Position numbers and translations under genes: made by a program. This document shows, piece by piece, positions 25,211 through 36,900 of a stretch of 64,000 nucleotides of DNA. The notes below the pieces were generated by a model. The model had not been told where the DNA came from, did not search any database, and saw only the letters and a list, made by a program, of their open reading frames with translations. Numbering within the stretch: position 1 is the first letter of the stretch; each line of letters begins with the position of its first letter. Origin of the DNA: Archilochus colubris (lineage: Eukaryota > Chordata > Aves > Apodiformes > Trochilidae); assembly GCA_023079485.1 (NCBI GenBank), contig CM041084.1:11902609-11966608 (forward strand), in the 5' to 3' direction.

Positions 25211-28200
25211 TCTTTCTTGCTCTATTTACTTATAATCAGAAGAAAGAAGAAGAGAGCAAAAGACCCAAATACCAGAACCAAGAAGACTGCTGCCAGATTT
25301 TCTAAGCTAAGAAGAATGGTCAGATGCACAGTAAAAATCAAAGGGCTGGAAGGCAGACAATGGGGATCAATCTCATGCCCAGAATGCCTAGATGGAAATG
25401 CACAGGGGTGTGTGGGCTGAAGGTCTTTACCTTGGACCACAATAGTGGATCCAAACTTCTGTTATGCTGGTACACCCTGCCCAGTCAACTCTACATACTG
25501 GTAGCAGATGTTCTCTTTTGGAAAAAAGTAACTGTTATGCTCCAGTTTCTTCATTGTATTAGCCCTATCGTGGCCCAATCCATTCAGACTGCCTTGGGGA
25601 AACATTTTGCATCACATGTATTCATGTTGTTTGTTTTTGCAGCACGCCAGGCATCCAGTTATCCTTGTGGGCTGATGTGTAGTGAACATTGGATCAAGGC
25701 CATGCTGATCTGGCCGTATAGATGACCGAGATGGGAGGGAGGAACAGAGGCACAGACTGTAGCCACCTTACTGAACTGTTGTGTAGCTCTCTGGGAGAAA
25801 GCTACGCCCTGGGCACAGGTGGAACGTGAACAGTTCTTTTCACAAATCCTCAAAAATGAGTGTGCTTACATGTGTATTTGACTGGGGAAAATCTTGGTCT
25901 TTGTATGCGGTCAGACCTGTAAGGCTCAGACCAGGAGATATGAACAAGGCCATGAGCATGCAGCATCTCCAATTACAAGTTAAAAGGAATCAGTGAGAAT
26001 AAAGTTCATGTTCATGATATAGAGTATAGTAATGCCATTTTTCCATAATCTCTGGAATTGATTCTACTCCTCATATTATAAATTCTGACAAAAATAAGCT
26101 GCTGTGATTAGAGAAAAATAAAAAAATATGCAGAAATTAAAAGCAAGGAAGCAAAGATTTTCAAGGGGTCATTCTGTGCTGAGAAAAGTAAATTTTTTTA
26201 TAGTGACTTGTAGGTCAAATTGTGCAAGCTTACCAGTGTTTCCCTCTGAAGAGATCACCCAATCTCTTGAAAAATCTATTTTTAATATTTCTTAGGCAAG
26301 GTCTTTTTAACGTCACTTACTGTAAAAACTAGTTCTGATTGATACGTGAAGACAAAGAGATATCAAGAGAGAAAAACCTGTGCTCTTTAGTGAGATGATA
26401 GAAATTCATTATTCACAGCTGCATACACACACGATTTTGAGTTCTAACTGCCAGCAATTAGTTTAAACAGTAATACCACCAAGGGAAGCATAACTTAGTT
26501 AAAATTTACATTTAAATGAGATCATTTGGAGAAATCAAATGCAGAGCAATCTGTTATTTTTATATAACATTTCATAGTAGATTTTCTTAGTAAGGTATTC
26601 CTCACAATATAGTTTTATTACTTGCTGATCTGAAATTACCATGATACATTTGTATGTATAGGGAAAAAAACACCTCACTTGCCATTTGTTCGTTAACAAC
26701 CTGATGCAGAGAATTATCACTGTTCAGGAAAGCATATTAACCAAATTTAACTTAAACTCATGCTTGCCCCTGTTGAAAGCTAAGCACATACTTAAGTGTT
26801 CAGAATTGAAATTCTAAATGCATTTACTTGCTTTCTTCAATCATATTCTCAACCGACTGTTTCTGTTAGGAAACCCTTTGATTTTTTTTGCTATTTTAAA
26901 TTCTTGTAACCAGCTGAAAAACAGTGATATATGATCCTATAGTAAGACTTTGTTGAGACTTCATGCCAGACAGAAATCTCTCGAGATTTAATTGTGAACT
27001 TCGAAATGAGAACAAAATGAAAATAAGCTCTTCCTTCTTCTGGAAAGCTCCTGTATTTCAGCCTTTTTTAAAATCTGATATTTTTTTACATTATTTTGTT
27101 TAAATTTTTCCACATAATATTAATTTTATAAATAGAAATTCTTTTGCTTGAAATTTTTATTTAAAAATAAGTTAATTCAGTTTTGTTTTGATGTACCATT
27201 AAATGGCATCTGCCAATGAAGAAGGAATATTTTATAGGGTTTCTGGAATCTCTTTACCCCATTTACCTCCATAGCTAGGTTTCCTGTCTGGATATTTAAT
27301 TTTTAAGAAGACTGGAGAGTCCTTTTGTCTGTGACACAACAAATTTCCATCTATTAGCTTAGATATGATCCAGGCAAGGAGCAGGAGAAAGCATTAGGGG
27401 TGTAGCACTCTTCAAAAATACCTTCCACAAAGACTGGCAGAATTACACCCTTAACTCTGAGCTACCTAGGGAGCACTGCCATCCAGCCTGGGGAAATAAG
27501 CATGTTTCTGGACTGGGGACTGTTTATTGAAGTATCTGCAGAATTTTTTGCCTGGGCTGACAGGCAGCAAGGGCAGCCTGCAGGTAGCAGGCAGAGGCAC
27601 CAACAGGTTTGTGAAGTTTATTGTCAGCCAGGGCTGTATCTCCTACTGGAAGGGCTGCAAGGGTTCTGTATTTATGTCCATGGTCCACTTTTCTGTTTTG
27701 GGTAATTTTATGTGAGAGTAGACCAAAAGCACGTAATGGGTCTCTTCATTATCCATTTAGCATGCAAATTAAGTGTTTCACATAGGGTGCAGAGTGAGAT
27801 GGATCTGTGACAGGAAGTATTTGAATGGACATGACAGAACAAATAATAATGAAAAACAGTTGCATACACAGAATAAGAAGGCCCAGAACAGGTATCTGAA
27901 CTGAACTTATATTAATAGTGTAGAGCTCTGTAAGCTGTTCATTATGGATGAATCTCTTCTTTCATTTATTATTTTTTATCACTATTATTTCTTGTTTTCC
28001 TCCCTTTTTGTTCCACTGACATACTGCAGTGGTTTTTAATACATCAGTGGCATGGCATTCTCTGACTAAAGGGTAAACTGGGCTCTCTGAGCTTTCCTTT
28101 CCCCACTAGACAATGCTAATAAAACCTCTTTTGAAAAGCATGAGGTAAACCTATTTTGAGATGGGTAGTTGGATGGGGGTCAATCAGGACTGTGCCAGCA

Positions 28201-30550
28201 AAGATGTTAAAATACATAACAGTGTATGGTCAAGGCCAAAAATGATGTAAATTAATGAAAACTTGGCCATCCTCAAACCTGAAACCCAGACTCATCACTC
28301 ATTCCAGATCACTGCTGCAAGCTCCAGTGTAATAAAACAGAGTTTTAAACAGTCTCATTTTGACATGTTTATGCATTTGTGATGCACTCTTGTCTCTATC
28401 TCAAAATGACCCTCTGGCAATGTCAGCAGACAGAGAGGACAAGAGTAGGAAGGCATGGAGGCTCTCATCTCTAATGGTCATTTGCTTGCCCTGGTCAAGA
28501 GTGAGTGGGGCACTGGAGGGAGCCAGCTCTAATACTGATTGTACTGGCCTTGTACCTTGGTCTCCTGTGTACCCAGCCTTGCCACTTACAGAAAGCACTA
28601 AAATTCACAGTTAAAAATGCCTCTATGAGGAATTTAAGCCACTGACAACAAAGCTCAAAATTATATAATTTGTTGAATTGAGAAATTTCTTTTTATTGCA
28701 AAGTCAATCTTTGTTGCAACTTCTGAAACATATGATTTCAATATTTTATTCCTCTTTTGCACAGGTCCTTGCATAGAATCATATTGGCATTTCTCTCTTC
28801 ATTGTAGGTAGAGTGGCATCTTGTCTGGTTTTATTATAAGACTTACCAACAGTTCCAAGAGTTACTGGAAATCTGAACATGAATAACTTCCCAGGCTTTA
28901 GCATTTTCTTTGTGCAGCACAGACATGTTATGGAGCCAAGTGGTCAGGCTGGGTGGAGTTCTATGTGATAAATATTTGGCTACTTGTCTTGTTCAGTTGA
29001 TACCAACTCAGCAAATTTGTAAGTGTGAAAATGTTGCAGGACAGATGATTCATTTTCTTCTGGAGCTTGCAGGCCTCCTGGCTTTAGCAGGCTTTGGATC
29101 AGATCCTGAGCTTCCAGCAGACCTTCAGATAGCACTTCTGCTGAGCACCTCTGAAAGGTAGTGGAGGAATGAAATTAGAGTTAAGTCCTTGCCATGAGAG
29201 CATTTTACCACACATTGTCTATATAAGAAAAAAAAAAAAAAAAAAAAAAGATGGCTTTTTAGTGTCAAGCTTTCTTTGTTATGTCACGTGCGACAAAATA
29301 GTCTTTCTGCTGTTGCAGCTGGCAAGCACCTTAACCAGATCCTAACCAGAATCTGTAGTCACCAAATCTTCAAACAAGGATCCATCTGACCATCTTCAGC
29401 TTCTCCCATACTGAAGTGTATTGGCACCACCTGGCTTTGAGAGAAAACTGAGCTTTGCAGAATGTGCAGACATTATTTCCTTGCTCACAGACACCTGCTT
29501 TCCTTGCACAAGCAGGAGTATTTGGCTTTATAAGAACAGTGGGTAAGGCAAATACAAATATAGGCTAGACCAGGAATTCATATCAATCAAAGTTGATGTG
29601 GTATCAAGCTACATTTGAAGCATTGCTCTTGATTTTGGTAATGTGACCATTGCTGGCTGTAAGGTGTTCATCAGTAGTTTCATCTCCAGAATTGGACTTC
29701 AATTTTTCAGCCATTAAAAAAAAATAAAATAGTGAAACTGCAGAAGGAATCACTGTTAGGCTATCTCCCCTTATGCAGAACTTTCAAAAATAAAAGTATC
29801 CTGCTGTAACATATGTTTTTTTTTAATTGAACTAGCTGTCTTCTGTTTTTTAACTGGAGAGTTAAATTTGTACAGCCATTTTATCGTTAAAAAGTGCCAA
29901 AATTTTTACTTCATCATCTGTAATGGAAAGGAAAATCTTCAGGTCTCAACTGGAACTCTTAATAATTTGTACAGTATTGACTTTTTTTTCCTTTCAGCGT
30001 CTCTCGTCTCAGTATGCATTACATCAGACTTTGGAAAATGAGATAGGCATGTCAAGGAAATGCCATTGCAATGCAGAAAGGTACCAGTTTTCCACTGTTC
30101 TCAGCTAACAGTTTTGAGAATTTGTTGGCCTTATTGCTACTGTCACTGGGTGTGAGAAGATCATGTTTATTCTTTCCCAGTCAAAGCTGTTGCACTGCAA
30201 TACTGCCTGGACAGACACTGGGTAGGTGCTGCTAATTAATCCAACTTTGCTGACTGTAGCGCAGGTCAACAGACCAGGAAAGAAAAGATTTTTTCTTCTC
30301 TGGGAAATGCTGCCCTGACTTCATCAGATTACAAGAGTATTCATGTCCTCTTCATGGGGGGATGACCAAATGTCTCAGAAGTGAAAAGAAATAAGCAGAA
30401 GGCATTGATCTGTCGTTTGGTTTAGACAAGTTGGTGAATAAATGCAAATATGGTCTTCACCTGTCCTCTTTAAGGGAGCTTTGTTCTATCTGAGCTCTCC
30501 CAGGGTTGTGTGGGAACACCATGATCAATGCCAGGCTGTGTACTCACAGC
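25211..30550. other. Intergenic, no gene recognised
   Basis: Contains a 133-residue open frame (25324-25725, plus strand), one of the longest outside the repeats. It has no recognisable domain, composition typical of random sequence, and no polyadenylation or promoter context that I can see, so it is not called as a gene. An octamer word lies at 27772. The rest is AT-rich. Confidence 0.55.
29228..29249. repeat. Poly-A tract, 22 bases
   Basis: Uninterrupted A run in AT-rich intergenic DNA, with no visible SINE or retrogene attached. Confidence 0.95.
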
Positions 30551-30620
30551 AGTTGCCGAGCTCATTTCTGCTTCAGCAAACAAGAAGTTGGTGCAACGCG
30601 GCGGACGGTCTGACACGGGG
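30551..30620. other. Small CpG cluster
   Basis: Six CpG dinucleotides at 30557-30617, five of them within 21 bases (ACGCGGCGGACGG region), in DNA that is otherwise CpG-depleted. Confidence 0.55.
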
Positions 30621-33454
30621 TGTGCTGCTGAATGGTAATGGAAACTCAGATTAACTCATGTGAGATTATGTTTCTCACTCCTGGTTTTGCTTCTATCTGT
30701 TTGAAGTGTAAAATAAACTGGACATGTTCATAAAAAGTTTCAGCAAATGTTTGTTATATCTTGGCTCTCATTCTGGGTGCATGTTGATCAAATATAGACA
30801 GATGGAAGCTACTGGTGATTTAGGACTTTAATACAGCCAAGGGCTGTGCCATCACTCTAAACCATATTGTAACCCATGTTTCATATAGATGCTGAGATTC
30901 TAGACTGAATGACAGTTTTTCTGTTCAAATACAGGGTATTCACTGTCATGTATAACATAAAGAATGAGAAAATAAATAAATATATGATATTACTTGTAGC
31001 AAACTAGAATATCTATTCCAGCTCAAAAAGGTGTCTCAGGCTGTGATTTAGGATGGAAATGATTGCAATAAGTCAAATCAAGCAGGGGCTTAGATTAAAC
31101 ATAAGAAAGCTAACATAGCCAAGATAAATGCATTTGAGTATAGTTACTTACTTGTGGCATTTGCAAAACTGGGCTCAGCAGCTGGTGTACGATGAGTCCT
31201 TAATTTTCCTGGTAGCAGAACAGATTCATAGGAACTATGTTTCTTGCTCTATAATGCTGCGAACATTGTATTTTAACTAGAATGCTGTCATAATAATGTC
31301 AATTCTGGTAAAAATATCTGGCAAATCAGTTTCAGTATCTGGAATGTGCTGAGATGTAGCATAAACTTGCAAATGTTTGTAGCCACAATTCAAACTCAAT
31401 TGTTCCATTTATCTATGGCCACAGGCCTTACAATGCCCCTGGATAGGTCAAATATATTGTATGGATGTGTATTTCGACATATTGAGATCCATGTATGTAA
31501 ATAGTTTTTTATATTATCTGTATTTCTATGTTAAATAACAATAATGTTTATTTTTAACCTATCAATTTTGTTTACTGAGGCTTTTGTCTCAAAGAACATT
31601 TTTTGTTACTAATATTTTCTGTCCTTGATCTCACTTAAGACTGTGGGTTGTGGTGTATTTTTATTTTTGAAAAAAGCAAACACAAAAGTTTATAATTTTG
31701 TTTTTTGTAAACTTCATCCTTTTTATCTGATTTACATACTTTAAAATTATTTCATTTTTCATCTTTGGGTATACAATGAATAGAGCAGTGGAGAAACTCA
31801 TAACAGAAATTGAAAACAGTGGTATAAAAAAGATAAATAAGGGAATGTGATAAAAATACTCAAAATAATAAACAGTATTGAAGAGGTAGATAAGGAGCAT
31901 CTATTCTCCCTGCCTCATAACACAAGAATTTGGGGACTTTAATGAAATCAAAAAGTGGTAAATACAAAGTAGATAAAAATAAAAATATTGTTGTGCAGAG
32001 CAGGTAAATATTGACACTTCTTGAAAAGAATGCTGTTAAGGCTGAAGACAGTAAGATTAAAAGGTAGCAGGAATGCTCTATACTTCCCAAGAATATCCCC
32101 ATTTACAATAGTGAATGATAATATAAATTCCAGAAGATTTAATAAGATTCATGCCAAGGTTTTATAATAATCTTTATCTGTCATGACACTGGACTCCTTC
32201 TGGCAGGGATTATGATGTTTCTCTTATGTTCACCTACTTTTGGTGATTCCCTGGGAAAGGACTGCAAATAAGGCTCATGTTCCTATGAGAAGAAATTCTC
32301 TTTCCTTACAATATTGATATTCAAAATATTTACTTTTATTCCTCAGAGAACCTAAGTATAAAAATGTAAAGTTTTACAAAACTCGTGGGCTGTGACTACA
32401 GGTGGGTATGGAGTCTGAGAGGAGCCCCTACCTTTACATGCAATACTGGTTCCTCTTCCCTGAGGAGCTGGGTGAGCAGTCAAGTAGATTGGGTGTTCCC
32501 AGGGAGGTGATTGTAGCTGATATCATGACTGACTCATGATCAAGAGTCTTGTGGTACAGCTGAGATTGTGAGGACTTGCAATACAGCAGAAGAATAGATT
32601 TACTTGGGCACCCTTGAAACAGGAAGAGTGAAATGTAGAATGTAAAGTATGTTAACTCTTAGAAATATTGTGAAATACTCAGATCACGAATCAGACATTT
32701 TAAAAGATATGGCCAGCTAAAAAAAATTAGTCACTGTGGATTAGGAAAAAAAATAAGTAAAAGGACTTCTGGATCCATAAAATTATGAACATGTAACAGT
32801 GGGAGGAAATGGGGGTTTGGATTCATGAAGCAGTGCAGAGGGATTGGTCATACTAATCATACTAATTTTATTATACATTATTTTTTGCCCTCTCTTATCA
32901 GCAATAAGGTGTAGATGGCATTTTAAATGGTCAGTCTATACTACTCCAGCCCTGGCAGCATTTCTCTTGCCTCTGGGCACTTGGCTGATTGCTGTGCCTG
33001 GGCCTCACTCACTTGGCTAACACGCATTAAGCATCTTGAATGGGTTTCATCTGACTAGATGTAAGCACCAACCTTGGACATAAACAGTATGGATATTGAC
33101 AGGTAGAAGGACATAAAGCATAGCTTCTCAATATGAATCTGCTCCAGCACTCACTGGCCTTTTTGACACACGACTTTGGGAAATGCTCACTGTGTGCTAT
33201 TTCTTCACTATTTGCAAGCACCATTCCCAAACCAGTCATCCATAACTTTTGCCTAGAGCAATAAAACACTTCTGAGAATTTTCTTGCCTTATTGCACAGA
33301 CCTGTGTTTAAGCTTTTGAACAATACATAGAGAGACTTTCAGGAGCCTATGAATCACTTAAAAGTATTCCTCTTCTGCACATTGTGGTCTCTTCCTCTTT
33401 ATCCTTCCCTCTTTACTAAATGCTGAACTACCAACTTCCCTTTGACAATCTTTT

Positions 33455-33543
33455 TCCTGTCCTGTCCTGTCCTGTCCTGTCCTGTCCTGTCCTGTCCTGT
33501 CCTCTCCTCTCCTCTCCTCTCCTCTCCTCTCCTCTCTCCTCCC
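33455..33543. repeat. Pentanucleotide repeat (TCCTG)9 switching to (TCCTC)7
   Basis: Two clean blocks: TCCTG units to 33500, then TCCTC units to about 33535, ending CTCTCCTCCC. The second block is pure polypyrimidine on the plus strand. The 111-residue minus-strand frame over it is an artefact. Confidence 0.97.
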
Positions 33544-33703
33544 AGCCCAATTGTACTGTAAAACAAGTTACCATCACTTGGTCACAGTGATTTCCTAAGC
33601 AGTAGGTATCACCACTTGTTAATCTAAGCCAAGTCTTCCAACTTGAAATATTGGCACATCCCAGTCTGTAGTCACTGCTTTGTCCCAAAATGTTTGTTTT
33701 AAA

Positions 33704-33736
33704 CAGATGATAATTAAGATTCAGATGATAATTAAG
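33704..33736. repeat. 15-base direct duplication, period 18
   Basis: CAGATGATAATTAAG occurs at 33704-33718 and again at 33722-33736 with no mismatch. Confidence 0.9.
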
Positions 33737-35979
33737 GTTTAATGGCCATTCATTATAATCCACGTGCCAGATGCAAATTTACTTCCAATGGAGTGAAGTC
33801 AATATAGAGTGAAAGGCAGTAGGGATGCTAAACAAGCATTGCATTTATCATGACACAGTGAAAAATCCCCAGTATCAAGTCACACATAGTGAGGTTCTTC
33901 AAACACACAGTTGGTCATGATTCACATTATCGATATGGATTAGTTGTCATTTATTACTCCCTTGTTTGACTAACCTGTGAGCAAATAACTGCAGGCCTGA
34001 CATTATACATAGACTATTATTTGATATCTTTTATCAGTTCTCTGTGTTCATGATTTGTCTCCACTTTTCTTAATTTTGAAAAGCCATTGATATCTACCTA
34101 ATTTAACAATATCTACAATTCAACAATTTCACTCAAGAACCTAGCAAAACCTGCTTGACTTTTGCAGGGATGTTCATCCTGCAGAAGGACCTTGTTTTTT
34201 ACAAATAGTAAAACTAGCCTTCAAACCTTTTATTCTTCAGGTAATATATTCCTTAACATACTCAGAATCCTTGCTGAACATCTCGGTTCACTTCCTGAGA
34301 TTTGACCAGAGACCTTCCCTTACTTATTCAAGGAAATTAATTCTTTTTTTAACCAAAATTCTTGGAGATCAAGGCTCCAGATAGAGTTCATGTGTGGAGT
34401 GATGGTGCTTCAGTAGAGTATGCCTGTTAAGTGAGTGAAATTCTGCCGCAGAGCCAATAAAATAAGCCTAGTTCTGTGTATATTTCATGACATCTAAATC
34501 CAAGAATAATCCTCCAAATGCTAAGAGCATTTTCCTACAAATTAAACAAGACTGCTGACTACAAAGAAAAAAAAAATAAAAAAAGAAAATAGTTACTGTA
34601 GCCTGAGACAAAATGTGAAAAATCAAATGGGATGTAATAACCTAACACCAAGGAACATAAAAGGGATGGAAATGTGTGGGGTTTTTTTTAATAAAAAAGC
34701 CTTGGCCTTTTTAGGAGGATAAATGTTTACATGGGTGTTGGGTTCTTGCTTAAATTGCTGCAAGAATTGCTTTCCCACAGCATCTATAATTGGCAACCTG
34801 AATGAAAAGGGAGAATTAAAAGGACACATTTGGTTTCAGAAAATATGTCTGTCCTGGAGAAACATACCATGCCTACAAATGTGGCAATGCATTTCAAGTA
34901 AAGGATAAGCAAAGGATAACCCTGTTCTAGTGAACAACTGCTTCACTTTTAACACTACATCTACTCCTGGATTTAACTGCACTCTACTGTCTTAGAGATG
35001 TATAGATTATAGAAGCCTAAAGGTACTTAGCAGCAAATTAGTTAAAAGGTGTTTATGGCTTTTCTACATTGAAACAATTTCCTGTCATAACAAGGCCAAG
35101 GGGCTTTGAAGTGGAAAAACTCACCCTTTATTCTCTGAATGAAGAGAGAACATAACTATTACTTCAATGGAATATAAGTTTTCAAGAAGGAATGTTTTTT
35201 ATATAGCCATCGCATGCCTTCAGGTTTATTCCAGTCTGTCCTATAAGTTCACATTGAAATGAGTCACTTATAAGTTACTGTGTTTTCCTCAGGTATTTTA
35301 AAGCAATGAGGCTGTTTCTTGCTCATTAGCATGCAATGGCCATGTTCTAAATTATTATAAAAGTGCTAAAATAATTATTCCATTTTACAAGCTTAGGTTC
35401 ACCTTAATTAATATTTTAAAACACTCAGAGGATGAGATAACATTTGGTTACCATCCAATCTCTCTTGCCCTTCAGAGTATGGCCAGATATTGTATACATG
35501 TCACGGATCAGAAACAAAACGTGGTTTTTTAGCTCTTAAATGCATGTGAAAGTCTTTCTCTTTTTAATAGCAATCCTTAAATGTTTTTGGTTTGATTTTA
35601 AAGGCAAACATGTGTGTCTGAGTAATGACTGTAATAAATTCAGAAAGATATTTCCTTTCTCTTTGTAAGTAGAAGGTAGGTGAGAGTTTAGTCATCGTCT
35701 CAGATGATCTGACCTAGGAAACAGTGACTTAGTAGTCTGTGCAATTATACTTAGTGGAAAATTTCCAGGTTTGAGGATATCTGGCAGTGGGAGGCAGACA
35801 GAGTTTTATACTGATGATCAAACGTGGCAGAGGTTCTGGTCCTCATAAATTCCAGTCACATTATCTCTCTCTGAAAAATGATGACTTGCTTTGACAGTAT
35901 GTCATTAAATACATGCCTCCTAAGTTAGGAGCCTGAACTCTGGAGGAGTGAATTTGGGATGGGGAACTGAGGAATGTTA

Positions 35980-36065
35980 AAGTCTTAACTCTACTTTGCT
36001 ACTGACCTGTTCTGTGGCCAGGGGCAACGTCATCAGCTCTCAACTTTTACCCCCTTCCAAATGTT
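35980..36065 (+). mobile_element. Second MIR-like SINE relic
   Basis: ACTTTGCTACTGACCTGTTC, then TGTGGCCAGGGGCAACGTCA and a pyrimidine-rich stretch ending CCCCCTTCCAAATG follow the layout of the MIR core and 3' part. More diverged than the copy at 36805. Confidence 0.45.
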
Positions 36066-36436
36066 CACTAGTGGTGTAAACTAAATATTTATCATGGCTA
36101 ATGAAAATCATCTCATAGCAGGGTGCTATGAGAACAGTTTCAGAGTTCTTTCACTGTAGAAAAAGCATGTATTGCCAGATAATAATTTTTGCCTGGTTTC
36201 TTTGAAGTCAGTGGGTCTCTATTTCTTTTTATTTGTGTATTTACATTGGAATAATATAATTAATTTGTTTTTTTTTGTTGTTGTTGTTATTTGCAAAACA
36301 ATCTTTAACCTTAGTTAAAGAGTTAAATAGTCTGTTGATGCATAAAGTGCCCAAGTATAATTTCTGATATATCAGTTATTCTTGTTACATCAAATTCTAT
36401 CCTCTTCTGTATTTTTGAAAGGTTTTGTGAGATTTC

Positions 36437-36495
36437 TGGGTCAGATCCTCAGCTGGTTGCAACTGTCATAGCTCCAATGAAGTCAGTGACAATGT
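36437..36495. repeat. Ancient interspersed-repeat relic with CAGATCCTCAGCTGG
   Basis: GGGTCAGATCCTCAGCTGGT followed by GCTCCAATGAAGTCAGTGAC resembles half of a palindromic repeat that is common in turtle, crocodile and bird genomes. The family name is not certain to me. Only one arm is visible. Confidence 0.4.
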
Positions 36496-36804
36496 CTTTT
36501 AAATTAGACCTGCAGGGCCCAAGGATGACTGCAGCCAACTGCATCAAGCTGTCATACTTCACATCACTCTATATCAAAGCTAAATGCAAATGCTGCTCTT
36601 GCACATGATACAGTGCACGGGAGTCAATCAAACCCAGACAATTTACATCAGCAGATTAGCTTGCCTGCTTTGTACAACCAAACACCCAGCATTTGTAAAA
36701 ACCTCCAAGAAAGGAGAAAAAGATGAATGCAATGGACAGTGAGAGCAGTGAGCAGAGGCACAGGCTGGCCTGGCATTTGGCTGCAGCATTTTGGGCAATG
36801 GGGC

Positions 36805-36900
36805 AAGAGGGACTCCTGGGGTTCAGCTCTGTTGCTGTCACTGATTTATTGAGTGACCTTGGAAAAGTCTTTGTGACTTAGTGACCATCTGCAGCACCAC
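36805..36900 (+). mobile_element. MIR-like SINE relic
   Basis: GACTCCTGGGGTTCAGCTCT is followed by GCTGTCACTGATTTATTGAG and TGACCTTGGAAAAGTC. This keeps the order and spacing of the MIR tRNA-like B box and the conserved core TGTGACCTTGGGCAAGTC. It is diverged, as expected for an amniote-wide ancient element. Called from memory of the consensus, without alignment. Confidence 0.6.

Larger units (their letters stand above)
30621..35979. other. Intergenic, no gene recognised
   Basis: Apart from the pentanucleotide repeat and the 15-base duplication, this is AT-rich unique-looking DNA. A perfect E-box CACGTG (33761) lies a few bases from an octamer ATGCAAAT (33771). A nine-base duplication, TCATACTAA twice, is at 32848-32865. 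The stretch 35240-35460 is complex in words and includes CTCATTAGCATGCAATGG. Confidence 0.55.

Noticed and set aside
25324..25725. 133-residue plus-strand open frame
   Set aside because: No recognisable domain, random-looking composition and no gene context. It could still be part of a non-coding transcript; RNA-seq would decide.
12687..33778. Several ATGCAAAT octamers (12687, 18329, 27772, 33771) as a regulatory series
   Set aside because: An AT-rich eight-base word is expected a few times in 60 kb on both strands; spacing is irregular. Only the one next to CACGTG was kept as a note.
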